From positions 62,001-126,000 of the forward strand of contig NZ_JADNYK010000003.1 in assembly GCF_017810075.1 (NCBI RefSeq): 64,000 nt of DNA. The letters are read 5' to 3'. This document shows positions 28,093-35,603 of the stretch, piece after piece. Position 1 is the first letter of the stretch, and each line of letters begins with the position of its first letter. This DNA comes from Pseudozobellia sp. WGM2. Lineage in GTDB: Bacteria; Bacteroidota; Bacteroidia; Flavobacteriales; Flavobacteriaceae. Below the pieces are notes generated by a model that saw only the letters and a list, made by a program, of their open reading frames with translations, did not search any database and was not told where the DNA came from. The position numbers and the translations under genes are program-made.

Positions 28093-28578
28093 ATGAGTAA
28101 AGTAGCCGTAGTAATGGGCAGCACCAGTGATCTGCCCGTAATGCAAGACGCAATAGATATTTTAAAAAGCTTTGAAATCGAAGTGGATGTAGATATCGTT
28201 TCCGCCCATCGTACTCCTGAAAAATTATACGACTTCAGTAAAAGTGCACACAAAAACGGTTATTCCGTAATTATAGCCGGTGCGGGTGGCGCAGCTCATC
28301 TACCGGGCATGGTAGCATCAATGTCTCCGCTACCGGTAATCGGGGTACCCGTAAAAAGCAGTAATTCTATTGATGGATGGGACTCTGTGCTATCTATTCT
28401 TCAAATGCCAGGTGGTGTGCCTGTAGCTACCGTGGCTCTCAACGGCGCAAAGAATGCAGGTATTCTTGCAGCACAGATTATCGGAAGCAACGATATTACG
28501 GTTCTCGAAAAAATCATCTCTTACAAAGAGAGTCTTAAAACTAAGGTAATCGAAGGAGCCAAAAGCTTGAAAGCATAA
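28093..28578 (+). CDS. purE: N5-carboxyaminoimidazole ribonucleotide mutase (PurE class I)
   Basis: Converts N5-CAIR, the product of the adjacent PurK, to CAIR. Residues near the N-terminus show the GSTSDLPVM substrate loop, then SAHRTPEKL, with AGAGGAAHLPGMVAS and GVPVKS further on; all are class I PurE signatures. At 161 aa it has the standard length, and the start is two bases after purK. Confidence 0.96.
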   Translation: MSKVAVVMGSTSDLPVMQDAIDILKSFEIEVDVDIVSAHRTPEKLYDFSKSAHKNGYSVIIAGAGGAAHLPGMVASMSPLPVIGVPVKSSNSIDGWDSVLSILQMPGGVPVATVALNGAKNAGILAAQIIGSNDITVLEKIISYKESLKTKVIEGAKSLKA

Positions 28579-28590
28579 ACTTCTAATGTA

Positions 28591-28992
28591 ATGAACACCC
28601 CAGCATTTATAGGATTTGTAATCGGTATTATCGGAATCGCCTTTCTTCTATATTTGAGAAAAAATGTTTCGAATACCTATTGGAGGTGCCTCTGGCGAAG
28701 CGGAATTTTATTTTTCTCGATGTATGTGCTCATATTAATCGTAATGGCGGTTAAAGCCCAATATTTAAGTTTTAAATTAGAAGCTTTTGACCTTAACCAT
28801 AACGGACTAATAGATATTAATGAATACACCGCCGAGTATAGAAGTTTAAGAGATCGGTTACTTAAAGACCCGGATAGAAACAACGCCTTTTTAAATGGGG
28901 CGCTGTTATCTTTCGTAATGGCGGCAATAGCATTCGCAATAGATTTATTCACCACGTACTTTCAGTCAAAGACCGATCGTATAAAAATATAA
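28591..28992 (+). CDS. Small membrane protein with one EF-hand loop
   Basis: A 133-aa protein with hydrophobic helices at about 5-22, 36-55 and 101-122. Residues 67-78 form a canonical EF-hand loop: Asp67, Asn69, Asn71, Gly72, Ile74, Asp75 and Glu78 occupy the expected positions. The loop sits between the second and third helices, so it would sample one face of the membrane. The gene lies between purE (12 bases) and the M3 peptidase (1 base), probably in the same operon. Calcium binding is inferred from the motif alone, and no full family name is recognised. Confidence 0.75.
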   Translation: MNTPAFIGFVIGIIGIAFLLYLRKNVSNTYWRCLWRSGILFFSMYVLILIVMAVKAQYLSFKLEAFDLNHNGLIDINEYTAEYRSLRDRLLKDPDRNNAFLNGALLSFVMAAIAFAIDLFTTYFQSKTDRIKI

Positions 28993-28993
28993 T

Positions 28994-31024
28994 ATGACAA
29001 ATCCATTACTGACATCATTCGATACAGCTCCATTCAGCAAAATTAAGAACGAGCATTTTAAACCGGCCTTTATGCAGGCTATGAAAGATGCCCGACATGA
29101 AATCGACGCGATTACTGATAATGAAGAAACGCCCACGTTTGCGAACACCATCGAAGCCTTAGAGTTTTCGGGTCAGCAATTGGATCGAATTTCGAGTATT
29201 TTTTTTAATTTAAATTCAGCGGAGACCAACGAAGAGATACAAAAAATAGCGCAAGAGATTTCACCTCTGCTATCGGAGTTCAGTAATGACATCACCTTAA
29301 ACGAACAATTGTTCAAGAGAATCAAAAATGTTTATGAACAAAGAGAGGCTCTGAATCTGACTATCGAACAGACAACCCTTCTTGAAAAAAAATACAAGAG
29401 TTTTAGCAGAAATGGCGCTAATTTACCTGAAGAAAAGAAAAAACGTTTAAGGCAAATTGACGCAGAACTCTCAAAATTGAAGTTGAAATTCGGTGAAAAT
29501 GTATTGGCCGAAACCAACAGATATGAGCTGCACCTTACTGATGAAAACGATTTAAAGGGTTTACCGGAAGGCGAAAAGGAGGCTGCGGCGCAATTGGCCC
29601 GATCTAAAGACAAAGACGGTTGGCTAGTAACCCTAGATTACCCGAGTTACATACCTTTTATGAAGTATGCCGATAACCGTAAACTACGTCAAGAACTTGC
29701 ATTGGCCTTTGGCAGCAAAGGTTTTCATGGTGATGAACTCGACAATAGAGAAACGGTATTGAAAATTGTCAACCTACGCTTTGAAAGGGCTAATTTACTA
29801 GGGTACAAAACGCATGCAGACTTTGTACTTGAAGAAAGAATGGCCGAAACGCCGCAAAAGGTTCACCTCTTTTTGAACGAACTATTAGAGAAGGCCAAAC
29901 CTGCTGCTGAAAAAGAATTTACACAGCTAGAAGATTTTGCTAAAGAAATTGACGACATTGACCGGTTACAGAAATGGGACGGCAGCTATTACTCAGAAAA
30001 ACTCAAGCAAAAACTGTTCAACTTAGACGATGAGAAACTAAAACCTTATTTCAAATTAGAGAACGTAATAAAGGGTGTTTTTCAAGTTGCCGAAAAGTTG
30101 TTCGGTCTTCAGTTTGTTGAAGTCGATAATATCGACAAATACCACGATGAAGTCAAAACCTTCGAAGTTTATGATCAACATAAAAACTTCATCTCACTTT
30201 TCTATGCCGATTTTCACCCGAGAAAGGGTAAACGTGGTGGTGCTTGGATGACTTCGTATAAGTCACAATATGTGAAGTCGGGTGAGAACATCCGTCCGCA
30301 TATTTCCAACGTCTGTAATTTTACGAGGTCTACACCGAGTAGACCCTCTTTATTGACCTTTAATGAGGTGACTACACTATTTCATGAATTCGGTCACGGG
30401 CTTCACGGTATGTTGGCCGACACCACCTACCCGAGCCTTTCGGGAACTTCGGTGTATTGGGATTTTGTTGAACTGCCCAGCCAGATTATGGAAAATTGGT
30501 GCTACGAGAAAGAAGCATTGGAGCTTTTTGCACATCACTACGATACGGGCGAACTAATTCCGATGGAGTATGTTGAAAAAATTAAAGAGTCGGCCACCTT
30601 TCAAGAAGGCATGCAAACCTTACGTCAACTTAGTTTTGGGCTGCTAGACATGTCTTGGCACGGTATCGACCCTTCTGCTATCGACGATGTGAAGCAGCAC
30701 GAACAAAAAGCATTTGAAAATACTTCTTTGTACCCTGAAACGCCCGAAACCTGTATGAGCACAGCCTTTTCACATATATTTCAAGGGGGCTATTCCTCTG
30801 GGTATTACAGCTACAAATGGGCAGAGGTCTTAGACGCCGACGCCTTTGCATATTTCAAACAAAATGGCATCTTCAACAAAGACATTGCCACAAAGTTCAA
30901 AGACCATGTATTATCTAAAGGCGGCACCGAAAACCCAATGGAACTCTACAAAAGATTTAGAGGGGCCGAACCTAGGGTCGAGGCACTATTAGAAAGGGCG
31001 GGGCTTCTAGAACTTAAAAGCTAA
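28994..31024 (+). CDS. M3 family metallopeptidase (oligopeptidase A / dipeptidyl carboxypeptidase type)
   Basis: A zinc peptidase of the thimet-oligopeptidase family that degrades small peptides. The zinc motif HEFGH lies near residue 461 (TLFHEFGHGLHGML), and the second ligand region (ELPSQIMENW) near 495. The C-terminal substrate region includes HIFQGGYSSGYYSYKWAEV near 595. The 676-aa length and absence of a signal peptide point to a cytoplasmic enzyme recycling peptides. It begins one base after the EF-hand gene. Confidence 0.93.
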   Translation: MTNPLLTSFDTAPFSKIKNEHFKPAFMQAMKDARHEIDAITDNEETPTFANTIEALEFSGQQLDRISSIFFNLNSAETNEEIQKIAQEISPLLSEFSNDITLNEQLFKRIKNVYEQREALNLTIEQTTLLEKKYKSFSRNGANLPEEKKKRLRQIDAELSKLKLKFGENVLAETNRYELHLTDENDLKGLPEGEKEAAAQLARSKDKDGWLVTLDYPSYIPFMKYADNRKLRQELALAFGSKGFHGDELDNRETVLKIVNLRFERANLLGYKTHADFVLEERMAETPQKVHLFLNELLEKAKPAAEKEFTQLEDFAKEIDDIDRLQKWDGSYYSEKLKQKLFNLDDEKLKPYFKLENVIKGVFQVAEKLFGLQFVEVDNIDKYHDEVKTFEVYDQHKNFISLFYADFHPRKGKRGGAWMTSYKSQYVKSGENIRPHISNVCNFTRSTPSRPSLLTFNEVTTLFHEFGHGLHGMLADTTYPSLSGTSVYWDFVELPSQIMENWCYEKEALELFAHHYDTGELIPMEYVEKIKESATFQEGMQTLRQLSFGLLDMSWHGIDPSAIDDVKQHEQKAFENTSLYPETPETCMSTAFSHIFQGGYSSGYYSYKWAEVLDADAFAYFKQNGIFNKDIATKFKDHVLSKGGTENPMELYKRFRGAEPRVEALLERAGLLELKS

Positions 31025-31161
31025 ACATTTGCCTTATAAGAGGGCCTAGGCAATTTTTATTTTTGTTTGTAGTTATTTACTCACAATTTTTTTAAATTCG
31101 TTCTAATCTATAGCTGTAACCAGTTTCCCCATGGCTAAGCTCAATATGCCCTCTTAGAAGA

Positions 31162-34100
31162 ATGGATACTAGTAATTTTAAGGAAAAAGATTTATTAGAA
31201 CTACTTAGTACCGTTGTAGGGATTTCGAAAATTGGCGTATACAAAATTGATGTAAAGTCGAACGAAGTATATTGGAACGACGTTCTAAGACAAATTCTTG
31301 AAGTACCCGATGATTTTCAACCAGATATAGAAAACTCCTTCCATTTTGTTGAAAACGATTTTATTCGTCAAAAAATATACAATATCTATGAAAAGATATG
31401 CAAAACAGCTAAACCTTACGAACTAGATTATGAAGCAGTTACTGCGAAAGGTAAAAAGGTTTTTGTCTGGTCTTTTTGCAAACCCATTGTTGAGAACGGC
31501 GAAGTAACATCTATTATTGGCGGGTTAATTGATATCACCCATCGCAAGAAAACCGAGAACGACCTTCATCAGTTCAAAGAAAAATGGGATTTGGCCGAGG
31601 GTATGATAAAAATCGGTTATTGGCAATGGAATGTGGTTCAAAATCAGTTTATCTGTTCAGATAATTTAAGAAGCATCTACCAAATCGATATAGGCATCCC
31701 TATCGATTTTGAGCTCATTTTAAGTATTGTTCACCCTGATGATCAAGAGATGATGTCATCAAAAACAAAGCACTTTCTTAAAACTAAATCATTTGAAAAA
31801 TTCACCTATAGAATTAAACCTCAAGACGGAAAACTAAAATTTTTACAAGCTAACGGAATAGTCAGATGCAATGAACAGGGTGAAGTTATTGAAATAGTAG
31901 GTACCACTCAGGATATTACAGAAACCATAAGCAGAGAACAAGAGTTAAAGCAAAAAAATGCCTTTTTAAATTTTGCCGGAGAACTTTCTAATTTAGGATA
32001 TTGGACAATCAATCTTGAAGATGATAAGATTGAGTGGTCTGATACGATGTATAGACTTTACGATATAGAAGAAGGTACTAAACTATCATACGAAAACTTT
32101 CTAGATATTATAATTTCTGAAGATAGGCAATTGGTAATCGACAAGGCCAAAGAGACCTTCAAAACTGGAAAGAAGCAGCAATTTACCCACCGTTCGGTAC
32201 ATCAAGATGGAAGCATTCACCACTTAAGAGCGATTGCCGAGGCCGTAGTCGATCAAGAAGGTCGTACCATAAAGTTAATGGGTTCTACACAAGATATCAC
32301 CAATGATATTCTTAGTGCAAATGATCTTGAGCAAAAAAACGAACAACTTTCTTTTGCAGAGCAGCTCGCCAATTTTGGTTTCTTTCAATGGAATGTGGTT
32401 ACTGGTGAAGCATCTTGGTCAGACAATACTTATCGAGTATATGGTGTTGATCTTGGTGAAGAAGTCAACTTTCAAAAGTTCATTGAGCAAGTACATGAAG
32501 ATGACGTCGAAGCTGTAAAGTCACAATTAGACGACATTGTTAAGTCAGGAACTTTTACCAAAATCGTTCATCGCACCGTACCAATTGAAGGCACGGTAAA
32601 GACCGTAGAAATTTTAGGAAAAGTGCTTAAAGATAATGAAGGCCATACTCTTGAGTTAAAGGGGTCGATTAATGACATTACCGTAAAAGCGGCCAAAGAG
32701 AAAGAACTAATCGACAAGAATCAGCAATTAAACACTGCTGAAAAAATGGCAAAAATCGGTAACTGGAAATGGAAACTCAAGACCAATGAACTCATTTGGT
32801 CAGACCATCTCTATGAAATGTATGGTCATGATAAGAATGAGGCTTTATCTTTTAAAAAATATCTAAGTTATGTTCATAAAGAGGATAGGCCCCGAATTAG
32901 ATTGAAAATTGAACAGGCAATTGAGAATAAAGCTTTTAACGAAATTGTATATCGTGCTCAACTTAAAGATGGCAGTATCAAAACAATTAAATCCATAGGA
33001 TCGGTATTGACCGATAAAGAAGGTCAAACAGTAGAAATGCTTGGCACCTGTCAAGATATTTCAGATCAAGTGGCCAAAGAGCAAGAGCTCATCCAAAAAA
33101 ATCAAATGATGACATTTGCCGAAGAACTTTCGGGCATCGGGTATTGGAAATGGGATATCACTTTGGATACTATGGAGTATTCAGATAACCTGCTGCGCAT
33201 ATTAGATTTTGAACCTGAGACCTCATTAACCTTCCCCCTTTATCAAACACGCGTACACCCAAAAGATAGTGCAATCGTAAAGTCAAAGCTATATGATTTT
33301 CTCAAGAAAAAACAGTTCGATAAATTCGAACATAGAATATTGAGGCGAGATGGTACCGTACGAACGCTTGAGATTTTGGGCGAAGTACTGTTAGATGATT
33401 CGGGAACAGTAACGGCCTTGATGGGCTCAACAAAAGACATTACCGAAAACATTCGACAACAGCAAGATATCTTACAGCAGAACCAGTTGCTTAATTTGGC
33501 CGAAGAACTAAGCGGCATCGGCCACTGGAAATGGAGTCAACTTCGTGAAAACTTTGAGCTTTCAGATAACTTTTATCGCATATTAGACCTAGAATTAGGC
33601 AAAGAGTTGACTTATGATGGTTTTATGCAGTGTGTTCACCCAGAGGATCGAGAATCGATAACGAAAACGATATATAACATACTTCAAACCAAAAAATTCA
33701 AAAAATTCAGCCATCGAATTATCAGAAAAGATGGTACGATAAAAATTTTAGAAGTTGTCGGCGACCTAATTACCGATAAAAATGATATGGTAGAGATTGT
33801 TGGCTCGGCGCAAGATGTAACCGACAGGCGCATGGCCGAGACGAAGTTTCGTGGACTCTTAGAATCGGCACCAGACGCCATGGTTATTACTGATCGCACC
33901 GGCAATATACAAATCATTAACAAGCAGACCGAAATCTTGCTAGGTTATGGCTCAGATGAGCTAATTGGCAAACATATCACCACAATTTATCCCAAAAATT
34001 TCTGGGGGCTTTATGATATGTACGCCAAAGAGTTTCTAAAAAACACTTCTAAAGTAACTAAAATTCAAAACCAAGAGCTTTATGTTTTCACGAAGAATGG

Positions 34101-34926
34101 TGAAAAAGTACCGATAATATTAAGTTTCGGACCTGTTGAAACTTCTGAGGGCATACTAATATCGATCGCAATAAAAGATATAACCCAAAGAAAAAATGCA
34201 GAAGACCGTATATTGGAAACGAACAAAAAGCTTCGTGAAAATTCAAGAAAGCTAAAAATTCAGAACAAACAACTTTCAGACTTCAATCACATTACCTCCC
34301 ATAACCTTCGGGCCCCCGTAAGCAACCTTGACGCACTTCTAGATTTATATCATAAAGAAAATGATAATGATAAAAAAGCTCTTCTGTTTCAGAAATTTGA
34401 AAAAGTAATTGAGCATTTATCCTCTACTTTAGATACGCTAGTCGAAACTTTAAGAATTAAGAGCGAAACGGCAAAAAATAAAAAAAGCATTCCATTTGAA
34501 GATATACTTGAGAAAACGAAGGAAATTTTAGCTGCAGAAATTTTAAATACTGGTTCGACCATCATATCTGATTTCGGCCAAGCCCCAGAAATCGTTTATA
34601 ATAATGTCTATTTAGAAAGTATTTTTCTAAATTTAATAAGTAACGCCATCAAATATAGAGCTAAAGACAGGTCGCCCGTTATAAATATAAAAACATGGCA
34701 AGAAGAGGGCAAGACCAACCTTAGGGTGCGTGACAATGGTCTTGGTATTGACTTAAAGCGATACGGTAAAAAAATGTTCGGCTTGAACAAAGTGTTTCAC
34801 CGGCACCCACAGGCGAAAGGGGTCGGGCTGTTTTTGACCAAGGCTCAAATTGAAGCCATGGGCGGCTCTATTTCTGTCGAAAGTGAAGTAAATAGGGGCA
34901 CTACATTTAATATTGTTTTAGATTAA
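31162..34926 (+). CDS. Soluble multi-PAS sensor histidine kinase (8 PAS domains)
   Basis: A 1254-aa kinase with no membrane segment or signal peptide, hence cytoplasmic. Residues about 20-910 hold seven PAS_3-like domains, each with a G-[YFNH]-[WF]-[KQ]-W-type motif (weaker in PAS1 and PAS3), most with a [WS]-SD--Y-like strand, and closing DIT/DVT followed by a coiled-coil linker. An eighth, canonical PAS (SAPDAMVITDRTGNIQIIN) follows at about 900-1020. The phosphoacceptor is His1047 in SHNLRAPVSNL. The ATP domain has NLISNAIKY, DNGLGID and GVGLFLTKAQIEAMGG. The seven PAS_3 units repeat at exactly 127 codons. A lone receiver protein starts ten bases downstream. Many stacked PAS domains suggest sensing of a cytosolic ligand or redox cue; the signal is unknown. 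Confidence 0.93.
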   Translation: MDTSNFKEKDLLELLSTVVGISKIGVYKIDVKSNEVYWNDVLRQILEVPDDFQPDIENSFHFVENDFIRQKIYNIYEKICKTAKPYELDYEAVTAKGKKVFVWSFCKPIVENGEVTSIIGGLIDITHRKKTENDLHQFKEKWDLAEGMIKIGYWQWNVVQNQFICSDNLRSIYQIDIGIPIDFELILSIVHPDDQEMMSSKTKHFLKTKSFEKFTYRIKPQDGKLKFLQANGIVRCNEQGEVIEIVGTTQDITETISREQELKQKNAFLNFAGELSNLGYWTINLEDDKIEWSDTMYRLYDIEEGTKLSYENFLDIIISEDRQLVIDKAKETFKTGKKQQFTHRSVHQDGSIHHLRAIAEAVVDQEGRTIKLMGSTQDITNDILSANDLEQKNEQLSFAEQLANFGFFQWNVVTGEASWSDNTYRVYGVDLGEEVNFQKFIEQVHEDDVEAVKSQLDDIVKSGTFTKIVHRTVPIEGTVKTVEILGKVLKDNEGHTLELKGSINDITVKAAKEKELIDKNQQLNTAEKMAKIGNWKWKLKTNELIWSDHLYEMYGHDKNEALSFKKYLSYVHKEDRPRIRLKIEQAIENKAFNEIVYRAQLKDGSIKTIKSIGSVLTDKEGQTVEMLGTCQDISDQVAKEQELIQKNQMMTFAEELSGIGYWKWDITLDTMEYSDNLLRILDFEPETSLTFPLYQTRVHPKDSAIVKSKLYDFLKKKQFDKFEHRILRRDGTVRTLEILGEVLLDDSGTVTALMGSTKDITENIRQQQDILQQNQLLNLAEELSGIGHWKWSQLRENFELSDNFYRILDLELGKELTYDGFMQCVHPEDRESITKTIYNILQTKKFKKFSHRIIRKDGTIKILEVVGDLITDKNDMVEIVGSAQDVTDRRMAETKFRGLLESAPDAMVITDRTGNIQIINKQTEILLGYGSDELIGKHITTIYPKNFWGLYDMYAKEFLKNTSKVTKIQNQELYVFTKNGEKVPIILSFGPVETSEGILISIAIKDITQRKNAEDRILETNKKLRENSRKLKIQNKQLSDFNHITSHNLRAPVSNLDALLDLYHKENDNDKKALLFQKFEKVIEHLSSTLDTLVETLRIKSETAKNKKSIPFEDILEKTKEILAAEILNTGSTIISDFGQAPEIVYNNVYLESIFLNLISNAIKYRAKDRSPVINIKTWQEEGKTNLRVRDNGLGIDLKRYGKKMFGLNKVFHRHPQAKGVGLFLTKAQIEAMGGSISVESEVNRGTTFNIVLD
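31234..33900 (+). repeat. Seven-unit PAS array, 381-nt period
   Basis: Seven coding repeats. Counting from the first glycine codon of each G-[YFNH]-[WF] motif, the units begin at 31234, 31615, 31996, 32377, 32758, 33139 and 33520. All six intervals are exactly 381 bases (127 codons), although the sequences have diverged widely. Confidence 0.9.
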
Positions 34927-34935
34927 AATTGCTAT

Positions 34936-35352
34936 ATGAAAGAAAATGTGAATATCTGCATTATAGATGACGATGATATCTACCAATTTACCATGACGGC
35001 TGCTCTAAACAACCTAAAAAAAATTGATAAGATCACGACTTTTTTAGATGGTGCCCAGGCTTTAGATTTTATAACAGACAACCTGAAGAACAAAGAAGAA
35101 CTGCCAGATGTGGTTTTTCTTGATATAAATATGCCCATTATGGATGGCTTTCAATTTATGGAAGAATATGTAAAAATAAAGCCTAATGTAGACAAGGAAA
35201 TTTCTATCTATATGGTTTCGTCTTCCGTAGACCCTAAGGATATTGCCCGATGCCGAAAAATAGAGGGGATATCTGACTATATTGTAAAACCGATTAAAGA
35301 GCACAAATTAAAAGCGTTGATTTCAAGTTCGGAAAACGGTGAAAATCTGTAA
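34936..35352 (+). CDS. Single-domain response regulator (CheY-like)
   Basis: A 138-aa receiver domain and nothing else. The acidic pocket is in IIDDDDIYQF (residues 9-18), the phosphoacceptor Asp63 in FLDINMPIMDG, a Ser in MVSSSVD, and the Lys in IVKPI. There is no DNA-binding or enzymatic output, so it must pass the signal to another protein. It starts ten bases after the multi-PAS kinase, its probable partner. A second copy follows its own kinase at 38282 with very similar sequence. Confidence 0.95.
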   Translation: MKENVNICIIDDDDIYQFTMTAALNNLKKIDKITTFLDGAQALDFITDNLKNKEELPDVVFLDINMPIMDGFQFMEEYVKIKPNVDKEISIYMVSSSVDPKDIARCRKIEGISDYIVKPIKEHKLKALISSSENGENL

Positions 35353-35403
35353 TTTGAATAAAATAATCAACTGACTAAAAAAGTTATTTACGTCTTTAAT
35401 AAG

Positions 35404-35433
35404 AAGAGGTTGCGTGGGGCATCCTCTTTTTTA
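35404..35433 (+). terminator. Terminator between the two kinase cassettes
   Basis: Arms 35404-35413 and 35419-35428 pair over 10 positions with one mismatch around a 5-base loop, followed by a T-rich run. It ends the first kinase-regulator transcript. Confidence 0.7.
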
Positions 35434-35471
35434 TTTATAGCCATGATAGTAATAATTGACTCCTATAAAAT

Positions 35472-35545
35472 CTCATTTGGCATGAAATGAGTTAATTTTA
35501 ATCATTCTACACCACCTTAAAAATCAAATAATTAACATATATTTG
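35472..35545 (+). promoter_or_regulatory. Control region of the second kinase cassette
   Basis: A 7-bp inverted repeat (35472-35478 and 35485-35491, 6-base loop) precedes a TATATTTG -7 box at 35538-35545. The start codon is at 35604. No TTG sits at the right -33 distance, so the promoter call is moderate. Confidence 0.4.
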
Positions 35546-35603
35546 TAGTTCAATACTCACAATTAATTGGTTCTTCACGCCCTTGGCTTTATAAATTTCT
35601 TTT

